Positions 8,437-18,041 of a stretch of DNA of 64,000 nucleotides are shown here, one piece after another (within the stretch, counting starts at the first letter, position 1; each line of letters begins with the position of its first letter). Source of the stretch: Candidatus Avimonas merdigallinarum (lineage in GTDB: Bacteria; Bacillota; Clostridia; Oscillospirales; Acutalibacteraceae); contig CAJFGS010000008.1 of assembly GCA_904377855.1 (NCBI GenBank), positions 13,512 through 77,511 on the forward strand, given 5' to 3'. The position numbers and the translations under genes were made by a program. The notes beneath the pieces are model-generated. The model had not been told where the DNA came from and ran no database searches. It saw only the letters and a program-made list of their open reading frames with translations.

Positions 8437-9888
8437 ATGCTGAAAAAAGGCCTGGCACTATGTCTGTCCACCCTGATGCTGGCCGGTTTGCTGGCCGGCT
8501 GCGACAGCGGCACCACGTCCGATCCGGGGAGCACGACCTCGGGCGGCGGTTCGAGCACGGGCGCCACCCATTCCGATGTCACCGGTACGGTCAAGGTGGC
8601 GATTCCGGAATGGAACGTGACCGATATGCAGGTGCAGATCGGCAATTTCTGCGACGCGTACCCCAATGTCGAAGTGCAATTCGAAGCGTTTTCCTCGGAA
8701 GGCGCCCAGACCTATCTGACGGCGCAGGCCCAGACGCAGACCATGCCCGACATCCTGGTGGGCGACTGGGGCTCCCTGCCCTTCTCCGTTTCCCAGGGCT
8801 GGGTGAAACCGCTGGACGAATTTCTGGACCAGGATGAGGAAACCCAGTATATCCCGGCGGCCCTGCTTGACGATTACACCTACAACGATAAAGTCTATGC
8901 GCTGCCCATGGACCTGCAGTTCCAGTGCATCGCCATCAACCTGGATCTGCTGGACGAACTGAACCTCGACAAACCCGACTACGACTGGACGATTGAGGAA
9001 TACAGCGAACTGCTGAGAGAGGCTACCTCCGCCGAAACCTCCGGCACCGAGCGTCTGTGGGGCTTCGACTCCTACATGACCGCGGCGCTGAATGCCGACG
9101 TGGGCTACAACACCTACAATGAGGAAACCCGCCAGTTCAACTTCTCCACCGCCTGGGCGCCGGCTCTGAACCTGTTCCAGGAGCTGCGTGCGGTCCCCGG
9201 CCTGGAAGCCTGGACGCTCCGGAATTCCAACGTCAACGGCGATCAGAGCGACTACACCAAAAAGTTCGGCGACGGCGACATCAATGATATGGACATGGCG
9301 TTCAAGACCGGCAAGGTGCTGACCGAATCCTTTATGCTGACCTCCGACTCCTCCTGGATGCGGTATATGACCTTTAATTGGGAGATGTATCCCCTGCCGC
9401 AGGACGAAAGCGTCGGCTGCCGCCAGAACATGCATGCCAACCATGGCTTTATGCTGGAAGGCGCCCAGTCCCCCGAGGCCGCGTATGAACTGCTGAAATG
9501 GCTGACCACCGGCGCGGAAGGCAACGTGACGAAGATGGAGATGTATGCCAGCAAGGACGGCACCGACGTGTCCACCGGCTATCTGTGGTATTTCCCCTCC
9601 ACCCAGCATCCGGACGTCATCGAGGCCATGAAGCAGAACGAACACATCCAGGGCGGCATCCAGTATCTGTACGACCACATGGGCACGGCTGTGCGCGCCG
9701 ACCTGTACAAGATTGTTCCCGGCTATGAGCAGGTCAACGCCGACTACATCGAGCCGGTGATCAACGAAGCGCGGGACGGCCGCCGGGAAGCGGCTGCGGT
9801 CGCCGCGGAAATGGACGAAAAAGCCAACAGCCAGCTGGCCGCCGCGTGGCTGGAGTTTGAGGAAAGACTGGCGCAGCTGGATCAGTAA
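8437..9888 (+). CDS. Sugar ABC transporter substrate-binding lipoprotein
   Basis: A 483-residue solute-binding protein of the SBP_bac_1 type. The signal ends LLAGC with Cys22 as lipid anchor, then a Gly/Ser/Thr linker. The mature part shows the usual two-lobe pattern (TVKVAIPEWNVTDMQVQ, NVEVQFEAFSSEGAQTYLTAQAQ, MPDILVGDWGSLPFSV). It should capture an oligosaccharide and hand it to an ABC permease pair. No permease follows directly; the nearest are at 23841 and 30152. AAAGGAAGGA lies just upstream of ATG 8437. It follows the GH66 lipoprotein after a 240-bp GC-rich gap with no clear promoter, so it may be expressed from the GH13 promoter. Confidence 0.88.
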   Translation: MLKKGLALCLSTLMLAGLLAGCDSGTTSDPGSTTSGGGSSTGATHSDVTGTVKVAIPEWNVTDMQVQIGNFCDAYPNVEVQFEAFSSEGAQTYLTAQAQTQTMPDILVGDWGSLPFSVSQGWVKPLDEFLDQDEETQYIPAALLDDYTYNDKVYALPMDLQFQCIAINLDLLDELNLDKPDYDWTIEEYSELLREATSAETSGTERLWGFDSYMTAALNADVGYNTYNEETRQFNFSTAWAPALNLFQELRAVPGLEAWTLRNSNVNGDQSDYTKKFGDGDINDMDMAFKTGKVLTESFMLTSDSSWMRYMTFNWEMYPLPQDESVGCRQNMHANHGFMLEGAQSPEAAYELLKWLTTGAEGNVTKMEMYASKDGTDVSTGYLWYFPSTQHPDVIEAMKQNEHIQGGIQYLYDHMGTAVRADLYKIVPGYEQVNADYIEPVINEARDGRREAAAVAAEMDEKANSQLAAAWLEFEERLAQLDQ

Positions 9889-9902
9889 AATAAATACGGC
9901 GG

Positions 9903-9950
9903 AAAAGCAGCCGGGCAGTGACAATACCCGCTGTCGGCTGTTTTGCTTTA
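9903..9950 (+). terminator. Terminator-like hairpin after the substrate-binding gene
   Basis: CAGCCG (9908-9913) pairs with CGGCTG (9935-9940), followed by TTTTGCTTTA. A second inverted repeat (9953-9961 with 9991-9999) follows. Such a hairpin could give partial termination and a high binding-protein to downstream ratio, but the stem is short. Confidence 0.45.
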
Positions 9951-10045
9951 CGGCACGGGAGCCTTCCGCGGGAGCTGCGCGGCAAAACCGCTCCCGTGCA
10001 CAACGATGGAAGCCCTCATCTCCGAAGGAAAGAGGATGATGCAGT

Positions 10046-13000
10046 ATGGCGAAATTTCTAAACAAACGGGTGCTGCCCATCATTCTGGCCGCAGCGATCC
10101 TGCTGCTGGCTGTGGGCGGCATTATTACCGCGGTGCTGCTGACGAGGAAATCGCCGTCCTCGCCGGAGAGCAGCACCCCCGGCGGGGAAGAGCTGCCGGC
10201 CGGCGCCACGGTCAACCTGAAGGTGTGGCATACCCTCACCGGCGAAGCCAAGACCGTGTTCGAACAGGACATCGTGGCGGCGTTTAAGCAGAAGAATCCC
10301 AATATCCGCGTCATGCCGGTGCGCATGGACTGCTCCCTGGATAAAATCCGTTCCGCGGTGGCGGACGGCCAGGGGCCGGATATGATTGTGGTGCCCTCCA
10401 CAATACTGAGCGACCTGGCCGGGGAAAACCTGGTCGAGAACCTGGTGGGCAAGCGGGATTTCGACAACGTAAAGGCGGCCCAGTTCAACCAGCTGTATGA
10501 CCTGGTGAAGGTCGATAACGGCTATTACGGCATCCCGGTCAATGCGCTGGTGGACGTGGCCGTGTACAACGAGGCCGCTCTGGGGGGCAGTGCTGCTCCC
10601 CAAACGCTGGAAGAGCTGGCGGCGCTGAATAAGACGATAGGCATCAGCGGGTACACCGCTGAGGACCTTCTGTCCCTGTTCTATTCCGCCGGCGGCGTCG
10701 TTACCAAGGAGGACTTCTCCACCGCGGTGGGCTATATGGACAGCGACGCCAGCGTCCGGGCGCTCCAGTCCCTGATCGGCCTGAAATCCCTGTATGCGGA
10801 TTTCAGCCGGGAAGGCGCGCCCAGCCCCATGGAAGGGGTCGCCTCTGGGGAATATCTGATGACCGTGGCCAACAGCAAGGCCTTTTCCAACGACGGCGTC
10901 AGCACCGACGGCCTGACGGCGGCCCTGGTGCCCACGGCGAACGGCGCCTCCTCCAAGGCCCTGGCGGGATGCGACGCGGCGGCGATTCTGGATTCTTCCG
11001 CCATGAAGGACGAAGCGTGGCAGTTCATCCAGTTCCTGGCCAGCGACGAAGCGCAGGCGATTATGGCCAAGGGCGGGGACCTGCCCGCCAACGACGCGGC
11101 GGCCAGGCTGGAAACCACCCGGGAATCGGTACCCTTTGCCGACGTGTATCTGGAGGCGCTGGAAAGCGCGCAGACACGGGTGGTGGACAAAAAGCATGAC
11201 GCCGTGATGCCGTATATCGGCAAAGCGTTTGAAAACGCCATCACCGGCGCGAAGGAGCCGGGGGACGCGCTGGACCTCTGCGCCAAGCAGATCGACGCGA
11301 TTCTGCACGGGACCCAGATGCCCCTGGATTCGGCGGACGCTACGCTGGAAGCGGAAACCGGCCGCCTGGAAGGCACGGCGGCTGCGGTAGACAATGCGGA
11401 AGCCTCCGGCGGCAAATATGTCTCCGGGCTGAACTGGGAGGCAGGGGAACCCAACCGGCTGATTTTTGAGAACCTGCAGCTGGAAAAGAGAGGGACCTAC
11501 GAACTGCGCATCGGGTATTCCTCCGGCACCACCGGCGGCGTGGCTGTCGTCGTCAACGGGGTGAAGCTGGCCTGCCCGTATACCTATACGGACCTCAGCT
11601 GGGCTTTTGTCCCCAATGTGGTGACCATGGAGATCCCCCTCAAGGGAGACGGCACCGATGTGCTGGAATTCTACGATATCCAGGCGGGATGCTATATCTG
11701 GATGGATTACATCCAGCTTTCCTACCTGAACGGCAACTATGAGGAGCCGGAGGGCGTCGACGAGCCCGCGGACGACGGCCGCATTGAAGCCGAATCCGGC
11801 GAGATGATCGGCAAGGCCGAGGTTTGGGAAAGCTTCCTGGCCTCCGGCGGCAAATACGTCGTGGAGCTCAACGCCGACACCACCGATCCGCTCCACCCGA
11901 CCTTCCCCAACCGCGTCCGGTTCGACGCTTCCCTGCTCAATGTAGACAAGGCCGGCGTGTATGAAGTGACGGTCGGATATTCCGCCGGTGTGGCGGGCGT
12001 GCTGGGCGTGGACGTCAACGGGACGGAAAACCTGTTCCCCTTTGCCCGCAGCACCCCGGCCGATAACGACTGGAGCTATGTGCCGGCCACCTTCACCTTT
12101 AAGATTGAGCTGAAGGGCGACGGCACCGACGTACTCGAATTCTACGACGTTACCAACTTTATCTGGATGGATTATTTCCGCCTCGAATACCTGGGCGGGG
12201 ATGAGGAAATCGACGACGGCGACGGCCGGATCGAGGCCGAAACCGGGGAGATGTCGGGCGGAGCCTATACCTGGGTCCAGAACGGCGCATCCGGCACCCG
12301 GGTCGTGACCGGCCTGGATGCTTCCGAAGGGAATTTGAACAGGGTTACCTTCAAGGACCTGCCGGTCCAGGGGCGCGGCACCTATACCCTGAAAATGGTG
12401 TACAGCACCGTCACCAACGGCACCCTGCTGGCCATTGTCAACGGCGTGCCCATGGAGATGCCCTGGACCGCCAGCGATACCTCCAACACCTGGGCGTATG
12501 TCCCCGGCACGGTGACGCTGGACATCCCCCTGCGCGGCGACGGGACGGATACCATCGCCTTTACCATTAAGAACAGCGGCGAGTATATCTGGCTGGATTA
12601 CTTCTACCTGACCTTCAAGTCGAACGAGATCGTCAAGCCCGAAGGCATGGTGGAGGCGGAAACCGGGTTCCTGGGCGGCAGCGCGGCGATTCAGACGAGC
12701 GCCAGCGCATCCGAGGGCAAATACGTCACCGGCCTGCATTCCGCGGCGGGCAATCCCAACTTTGTCAGCCTCAGCGGCAGCCAGCTGGTGAAGGAGCCCG
12801 GCGTTTACGACCTGTCCATCGCCTATTCTGCGGCGCAGAAGGGCGTGCTGGGCGTGGATATCAACGGCACGGTTTATGAAGTGCCCTATGGCCTGACCGA
12901 TGTAAACGGCGCGTTCTCCCTGAGCTCCACCATGCTGTGGCGCGTTCCCTTCAAGGGGGACGGCACCGACCTGGTGAAATTCTACGACATCGAGGGCAGC

Positions 13001-15511
13001 ATTTCGCTGGACTACATCCAGCTCACCCGGAGGGGCGACGTCCCGCCCGCCTATCTCTATGAGGGCGAAAAGGCGGAGATGCACGGCGAGGCGGCCGCTT
13101 TCCCTGCGTCGCAGGGCGAGGCCGTCAACGAAGACTTCTCCGGCGGCGGCTATGCGTACAACTTCAACTATGATAAGCCCGGCTCCTTCCTGCGTTTCAA
13201 GGACCTGGGCGTGACCGCGGAGAATGCCGGCCGGTATAAGCTCACCCTGTCGATTATGGCAATGGGCAACGGCACGGCGGGCATCCGCGTCAACGGCTAC
13301 GAGATACTGGCGCCCTATACCTTCGATACCAGCAAGCCGTGGAAACCTAACACAACGGTGGAGGTCGAGGTGGCCCTGCGGGGCAGCGACGAGGATTACA
13401 TCGACGTCTTCGTGCCCGACGCCACCACCAACTGGTTCTGGCTGGACTGCATCAAGATCGAATATATCGGCGAGAATGTGTCCGACCTGCGCACCGACCG
13501 GCTGGAGGCCGAGGATGCGGAGTACGACGCGTCGATCGTGCCCAAGCGGGAGGAATCCAACGGCGCGTTCACCATCACCCTGCCGGAAGACGGCGTGGTG
13601 ACCTTCCCGAATGTGGCGACCAGCACCATTGAGGAGACGGGCGTCTACACCATGAACGTCGTTTACCGCACGCTGGCGGAAAACGCCCGGCTGGAGGCGG
13701 TGGTCTCCCATCCGGAAGAGAACCCCGACGGCACCACGGTACTGCTCGACCTGCTTAAGAGCGAGGGCCTGACCACCGCGTCCAAGAACGTCACCCTGTA
13801 CGGCGACGGAAGCGACAGCATTACGCTGAAGGCGCTGGGCGGCGAAGTCGCCATCGACTACATCACCTTCACCTACTTCGGCCCCGTCATCCCCGGCATC
13901 ACGCTGGAGGCGGAAGACGCCGTTGTGGACGACGGCTGCATCGTGGCCGACGGCGAGGCTTCCAACTTCCAGGCGGTTACCGGCCTGCAGGACGGCAAGA
14001 CGCTGACCTATGAAAACGTGATCGTCCCGTCCGCGGGCGTGTACAACCTGATCCTCCAGTACAAGGCGGAGCAGGCGAGCCAGGTGCAGGTGACGGTCAA
14101 CGGCCGCCCCGTGCAGACCCTGTCCTATGAGGCGGGCGAGAGTTTCGCCCCGTCGGCCGAGCTGGCCGTGCCCCTCAAGGGCGACGGGACGGACACCATC
14201 GTCATTGCGGATGCGGAAAGCGGCAAGTCGGTAGTCATCGACTACGCGGTTCTGCAGTATGTCAAGCCGATCGTCTCGGCCAACAAGACGGTGCCGGTGG
14301 ATTACGCGACAGCGCATGGATCGGCCGTCATTGCCGGCGGCGAGGCGACGGGCCTGACCTCCCTGGACGAAGAAGGCGTGAACTTCGACGAAAACGGGAT
14401 GTATCGGCCCGGCGGCGATTCCTACATCGCCTATGAGAACCTGGCGGTCTACAAGCCCGGCTGGTATTATCTCCGGCTGGATGCGCGGTACGAACAGTAC
14501 GCCACCCGGATGATTGTTACCGTCAACGCCGGTACGGACGAAGAAAAATCCGTCGGCTATGTCGTCAGCGCCGACGGGTATACCGAACCCATGCTGGTGT
14601 ACCTCAAGGGGGACGGCACCGACAGCATCCGGATTGAGGAACTGACCGGCGGCACCTGGTGCTTCGGCTTTGTGCGGGGGATCGTCCTCTCGCCGGCCGA
14701 CGTGGAGTACGTCGCCGAGGCGGAGGAAGCCGACGAGGTCAACGGCACCGTCCATGGCTACACCGAAGTTGACGCAACGTACCGCGCCTGCAAGTCCTCC
14801 GGCCTGGCCTATGTGGACTCCTTCCATGTATCCACCGGGGACGGACTGATCTTCCGCGGCGTCAACGTGGCGGAGGCGGGCGACTATATCCTGAACATCC
14901 ACGCCTTCAACGGCGGCGAAGGGATGCTGGACGTGGTGGTCAACGGCACGGTGTACAAGGTTTCCATTAACACCGGCAACTGGGAGACATTCACCACCCT
15001 GCAGGTGAAGATTCCCCTGCTGGCGGGGGACAACACCATCCAGATTAAATACGGCGACGCTGCTACCTTTGCGGCCATTGATTCCATTTATGTGACCGGC
15101 GCCGGCGCCATGGTGGAATTTGAGGATTCGTCCCTGGTGACGTCCACGGCCGGCAGCGTGCAGGATGCCTCCGGCGCTTCGGGCGGCAAGGTGTTCAACA
15201 ACATCAACACCGGCACCGTGACGTTGACCCTGCCGGAAGGCATGGCAAAGGCCGGGCATTACCGGCTGAACTTCGGCATTGTGCCTGCGTTCAAGGTCAA
15301 CATCGGCGGCACGGTGAACGGGGAAGCGTTTACCCTGAACCTCGCCGGTTCCCCCGCGGCGTCCTTTACGGCGAGATTCGGTTATGCCGTGGAGAATGCC
15401 GCCCTCAAGGGGGACGGCACCGATACTATCGTGCTGACCATGAACGGCAACTGGGCCTGGCTGGACTACGTTTATCTGGAGTATCTGGGAGAGGAAGCGC
15501 CCCTCCTCTAA
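10046..15511 (+). CDS. Membrane-anchored solute-binding protein with ten tandem CBM6/35-like modules
   Basis: An 1821-residue surface protein. Residues 8-32 are a hydrophobic signal-anchor without a lipobox. Residues about 50-425 are a complete SBP_bac_1-like fold (VNLKVWHTLTGEAKTVFEQD, GQGPDMIVVPS). Ten modules of 131-149 residues follow, starting near residues 434, 580, 729, 868, 1006, 1153, 1286, 1417, 1558 and 1690. Most open with EAE (a calcium-site signature in CBM6/35/36), contain LKGDGTD or a variant, and close with W-x-DY-x-x-L-x-Y. Modules 1-4 are most alike; 5-10 have diverged, and 6 and 8 lack parts of the signature. It probably holds an insoluble or long glucan at the surface while the binding domain presents oligosaccharides for uptake. 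AAAGAGG precedes the start by about 10 bases. There is no glycosidase domain and no sortase or SLH anchor. Confidence 0.85.
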   Translation: MAKFLNKRVLPIILAAAILLLAVGGIITAVLLTRKSPSSPESSTPGGEELPAGATVNLKVWHTLTGEAKTVFEQDIVAAFKQKNPNIRVMPVRMDCSLDKIRSAVADGQGPDMIVVPSTILSDLAGENLVENLVGKRDFDNVKAAQFNQLYDLVKVDNGYYGIPVNALVDVAVYNEAALGGSAAPQTLEELAALNKTIGISGYTAEDLLSLFYSAGGVVTKEDFSTAVGYMDSDASVRALQSLIGLKSLYADFSREGAPSPMEGVASGEYLMTVANSKAFSNDGVSTDGLTAALVPTANGASSKALAGCDAAAILDSSAMKDEAWQFIQFLASDEAQAIMAKGGDLPANDAAARLETTRESVPFADVYLEALESAQTRVVDKKHDAVMPYIGKAFENAITGAKEPGDALDLCAKQIDAILHGTQMPLDSADATLEAETGRLEGTAAAVDNAEASGGKYVSGLNWEAGEPNRLIFENLQLEKRGTYELRIGYSSGTTGGVAVVVNGVKLACPYTYTDLSWAFVPNVVTMEIPLKGDGTDVLEFYDIQAGCYIWMDYIQLSYLNGNYEEPEGVDEPADDGRIEAESGEMIGKAEVWESFLASGGKYVVELNADTTDPLHPTFPNRVRFDASLLNVDKAGVYEVTVGYSAGVAGVLGVDVNGTENLFPFARSTPADNDWSYVPATFTFKIELKGDGTDVLEFYDVTNFIWMDYFRLEYLGGDEEIDDGDGRIEAETGEMSGGAYTWVQNGASGTRVVTGLDASEGNLNRVTFKDLPVQGRGTYTLKMVYSTVTNGTLLAIVNGVPMEMPWTASDTSNTWAYVPGTVTLDIPLRGDGTDTIAFTIKNSGEYIWLDYFYLTFKSNEIVKPEGMVEAETGFLGGSAAIQTSASASEGKYVTGLHSAAGNPNFVSLSGSQLVKEPGVYDLSIAYSAAQKGVLGVDINGTVYEVPYGLTDVNGAFSLSSTMLWRVPFKGDGTDLVKFYDIEGSISLDYIQLTRRGDVPPAYLYEGEKAEMHGEAAAFPASQGEAVNEDFSGGGYAYNFNYDKPGSFLRFKDLGVTAENAGRYKLTLSIMAMGNGTAGIRVNGYEILAPYTFDTSKPWKPNTTVEVEVALRGSDEDYIDVFVPDATTNWFWLDCIKIEYIGENVSDLRTDRLEAEDAEYDASIVPKREESNGAFTITLPEDGVVTFPNVATSTIEETGVYTMNVVYRTLAENARLEAVVSHPEENPDGTTVLLDLLKSEGLTTASKNVTLYGDGSDSITLKALGGEVAIDYITFTYFGPVIPGITLEAEDAVVDDGCIVADGEASNFQAVTGLQDGKTLTYENVIVPSAGVYNLILQYKAEQASQVQVTVNGRPVQTLSYEAGESFAPSAELAVPLKGDGTDTIVIADAESGKSVVIDYAVLQYVKPIVSANKTVPVDYATAHGSAVIAGGEATGLTSLDEEGVNFDENGMYRPGGDSYIAYENLAVYKPGWYYLRLDARYEQYATRMIVTVNAGTDEEKSVGYVVSADGYTEPMLVYLKGDGTDSIRIEELTGGTWCFGFVRGIVLSPADVEYVAEAEEADEVNGTVHGYTEVDATYRACKSSGLAYVDSFHVSTGDGLIFRGVNVAEAGDYILNIHAFNGGEGMLDVVVNGTVYKVSINTGNWETFTTLQVKIPLLAGDNTIQIKYGDAATFAAIDSIYVTGAGAMVEFEDSSLVTSTAGSVQDASGASGGKVFNNINTGTVTLTLPEGMAKAGHYRLNFGIVPAFKVNIGGTVNGEAFTLNLAGSPAASFTARFGYAVENAALKGDGTDTIVLTMNGNWAWLDYVYLEYLGEEAPLL

Positions 15512-15556
15512 GCCCCACCGGCGCTGAGGAAATGGACGCGAGGAGAGCAATGAGAG

Positions 15557-15624
15557 GTTCCGGAAAAGCGTCCGCTTTTCCGGAACGGGGGCGGCGTCCT
15601 TCCCGCACGTGCGGGAAGGACGCC
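15557..15624. repeat. Two adjacent perfect palindromes
   Basis: The first has 14-base arms (15557-15570 and 15573-15586) and a 2-base spacer. The second (15593-15624) is an uninterrupted 32-base palindrome. Neither is followed by a T-run. They lie between the CBM-array gene and a URO-D-like gene and may be an mRNA-processing or stabilising element, or a protein-binding site. Confidence 0.7.
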
Positions 15625-15644
15625 CCGTCCCTGGAAAGGAATGA

Positions 15645-16775
15645 GTGCGTATCATCGAGGGAAGATTGCGGGAGCCTTGGCCATGCAAGGCGATGACCCC
15701 GCGGGAAATTTTTCATGCGCAGCTCGAAGGCCGGGCGTTCGAGCGCTCTTTCAACATGGAGTTCGGCTGGTGGCCGGAGAATTTCAAGGAATGGGACCTG
15801 TTCCGGGACAACGGCATCAAGGATTGGGGACATGCCAACTGGTGGTTCGGCCTGGACAGCATCGACGCCTTATCGGGCGAGAACTGGATGTGCCCCTTCT
15901 TTGAGGAAGAAGTCATCGAGGAAACGGAGGAAAAGCAGATCCTGCGCAATGCGGACGGCCTTCTCTCGGAGGTGCCGAAGGATCATCATTCCACCATCCC
16001 CCGCTTCATTTCCTCCAGCATCCAGTCGGCGGAGGACTGGTACCGCCTGAAGGAAGAACGCTTCCGGGTGGACGATCCGCGCCGGGATGTGAACATCGAG
16101 TACCTGCAGCTCCTGCACAAGCCGGACAAGGGCCGGGATTATCCGCTGGGCGTCTGGACGGGCTCCATGCTGGGCAAAATCCGGGACACCCTGTCTTTTG
16201 AAGGGTTCTGCTATTCCATGTACGACGAGCCGGAGATGTTCGAGGACATGATCGAAACATCCTGCCAGTTGGTGGAGCACTCCCTGGATCAGCTGCTCCC
16301 GAATTTCGCCTTTGACTATGCCTGCGGGTGGGAGGACATCTGCTACAAAAACGGCCCGATGATCTCGGTCGAGCTGTTCCGGGAATGGGTGGTGCCGCGG
16401 TATAAGCGGATCCATAAAAAGCTGGAGCAGTACGGCATCACCAACTGGTATGTGGACTGCGACGGCAATACCGCCGCCCTCATCCCCGATATGCTGGATG
16501 CGGGCATCAACACCCTGTTCCCTTACGAGGTCAACGCCTGCGGGCATCCGGCCAAGCTGCTGTCGGAATACGGCGGAGCGCTGCGGATCATCGGCGGGAT
16601 CGACAAGACCCGGCTGATTGCCGGCAAGGAGGAAATCCGGGAATACCTCGAAAGCATCGAGCCGCTGGTGGCAAAGGGCGGGTTTATCCCCCACGTGGAT
16701 CATCTCTGCCCGCCGGACGTCAGCCCGGAAAATTACCTGTATTACCTTGACCTTAAGCAAAAGATGTTTGGCTGA
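15645..16775 (+). CDS. Uroporphyrinogen decarboxylase-like (URO-D) family protein, copy 2
   Basis: A 376-residue soluble member of the URO-D/methyltransferase superfamily. Features of the fold are WTGSMLGKIRDTLSFEGF, the region NWYVDCDGNTAALIPDML where MtaA-type enzymes carry their first zinc ligands, and PHVDHLCPPDVSPENYLYYL at the C-terminus. The HxC pair is VxC here, so metal binding is uncertain although Cys and His are present near both positions. GTG 15645 is preferred for the GAAAGGA at 15633-15639; ATG at 15693 (TPREIFHAQLEG) is an alternative. It is 30 bases upstream of another URO-D-like gene, so the two are probably one operon. Its reaction is unknown, and classical haem synthesis is unlikely from context. 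Confidence 0.76.
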   Translation: MRIIEGRLREPWPCKAMTPREIFHAQLEGRAFERSFNMEFGWWPENFKEWDLFRDNGIKDWGHANWWFGLDSIDALSGENWMCPFFEEEVIEETEEKQILRNADGLLSEVPKDHHSTIPRFISSSIQSAEDWYRLKEERFRVDDPRRDVNIEYLQLLHKPDKGRDYPLGVWTGSMLGKIRDTLSFEGFCYSMYDEPEMFEDMIETSCQLVEHSLDQLLPNFAFDYACGWEDICYKNGPMISVELFREWVVPRYKRIHKKLEQYGITNWYVDCDGNTAALIPDMLDAGINTLFPYEVNACGHPAKLLSEYGGALRIIGGIDKTRLIAGKEEIREYLESIEPLVAKGGFIPHVDHLCPPDVSPENYLYYLDLKQKMFG

Positions 16776-16814
16776 GGCGGAAGCCCGGCTTTTACCACGG
16801 AAAGGATGACATGC

Positions 16815-17957
16815 ATGCAGCAGATGACCAAACGGGAACGGCTGCTGGCAGCCCTCCACGGGCAGCCGGTGGACCGCCTGCCCTGGTCCCCCCTGATCGA
16901 CGATTATTACATCAGCTCCCTGCGGGACGCGGGGCGGAAGGACGCCGAGATTATCACGGTTATGCGGGAAATCGGCAACGATATCCTGGAACGCCATGTC
17001 GCCTGCGTCGATCAGCATATGGAGAACGTGGACGTGCGTTACTCTTCCAATGAAAACGATACGGTGCGCTGGGCCCACTATACCACGCCGGTAGGGAATC
17101 TGTCCTGCGAGTGGAAATTTTCCGGCCACACCTGGGCGCTGTCCGAACACCTGATAAAAACGGTGGAGGACATGAAGACCTACCAGTATATCGCGGAACA
17201 CACCACCTTCACCCCCAGCTTCCAGCAGTTTATCGACCGGGATGCCTACATCGGGGACGATGGTATCCCCACCGCCTCCGGCCCCATGAGTCCCATTCTG
17301 GAGCTGCTGCAGATGCTGGCCGGCATTGAGCCCACCGTTTTCCTGATGATGGATTATCCGGACGAGATGGAGGAGCTGCTGCATGCGATGCATGAGCGGA
17401 ACCTGCGGCATTATCGGGTGCTGGCCGAATCCCCGGCCCTGGCGGTCTTCGATTATGAGGATACCTCCACCACCTTTATGAACCGCTCCATGCTCACCGA
17501 CTGGTCCATCCCCGCCTTCAACGAGTATGCGGACATCATCAAGGGCGCGGGGAAAATATTCATCACCCACATGTGCGGCAGCCTCAGCGGCTTCGCGGAG
17601 GAAATCGGCAAGGGCCGTCAGGACGGGGTAGACTCGGTCTGCCCCCCCGACACCGGAGATCTGTGCCCCTGGGACGCGCGGGCGGCCTGGGGCAAGAAAA
17701 TCATTATCGGCGGCATCTGCCCGCCGGATCTGGCAGGGCTGGGCGTGCGCCAGGTGCTGCAGATTGTGTATGACATCATCATGAAGATGCCCACGCTGGA
17801 GGGCTTTATCCTCTGCACCGGCGACGCGACCCCCTATGGGACGCCGATGAACAACATGAAGGCTATCACCCGTCTGGTGGAAACGCTGGGCCCGCGTTCG
17901 CTGACCCGGGACGTCGATATCTCCCTGCTGGACGAGATAGCCGCCGACTTCGCCTGA
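16815..17957 (+). CDS. URO-D family protein, MtaA/MtbA-like with intact HxC...C zinc site, copy 3
   Basis: A 380-residue protein of the URO-D/methylcobamide:CoM methyltransferase superfamily. Of the three paralogues here only this one keeps the full zinc-ligand set of MtaA/MtbA: His252 and Cys254 in ITHMCGS and Cys334 in FILCTGD. The 80-residue spacing fits that family. The N-terminus KRERLLAALHGQPVDRLPW is typical. AAAGGA at 16800-16805 favours ATG 16815 over ATG 16806, which would leave no spacing. These enzymes use zinc to activate a thiol that accepts a methyl group from a methylated corrinoid protein. No corrinoid protein or substrate-specific methyltransferase is in the window, so partner and substrate remain unknown. 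Confidence 0.78.
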   Translation: MQQMTKRERLLAALHGQPVDRLPWSPLIDDYYISSLRDAGRKDAEIITVMREIGNDILERHVACVDQHMENVDVRYSSNENDTVRWAHYTTPVGNLSCEWKFSGHTWALSEHLIKTVEDMKTYQYIAEHTTFTPSFQQFIDRDAYIGDDGIPTASGPMSPILELLQMLAGIEPTVFLMMDYPDEMEELLHAMHERNLRHYRVLAESPALAVFDYEDTSTTFMNRSMLTDWSIPAFNEYADIIKGAGKIFITHMCGSLSGFAEEIGKGRQDGVDSVCPPDTGDLCPWDARAAWGKKIIIGGICPPDLAGLGVRQVLQIVYDIIMKMPTLEGFILCTGDATPYGTPMNNMKAITRLVETLGPRSLTRDVDISLLDEIAADFA

Positions 17958-17980
17958 CGCTGTTGAGCGTCGCGGAATGT

Positions 17981-18023
17981 GACAAAAAATCCGGAGCGGT
18001 CCCGTATGGGGCCGCTCCGGATT
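17981..18023 (-). terminator. Terminator of the second AraC gene (convergent)
   Basis: Arms at 17988-18003 and 18008-18023 form a 16-bp stem with one G-U pair and a GTAT loop. AAAAAA lies on its left, giving a T-run on the - strand beyond the AraC stop at 18042. It may also slow + strand transcription from the URO-D-like gene. Confidence 0.78.
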
Positions 18024-18041
18024 GGGTGTCCGCTCCGGTGC

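Noticed and set aside
15550..15644. A short frame starting at ATG 15550 after AGGAG
   Set aside because: It is built from the two palindromes, overlaps the URO-D-like start and resembles no protein.
10058..15688. A very long open frame on the - strand opposite the CBM-array gene
   Set aside because: It mirrors the GC-rich third positions of the real gene, has no RBS or signal, and encodes only low-complexity Gly/Arg/His/Val-rich sequence.
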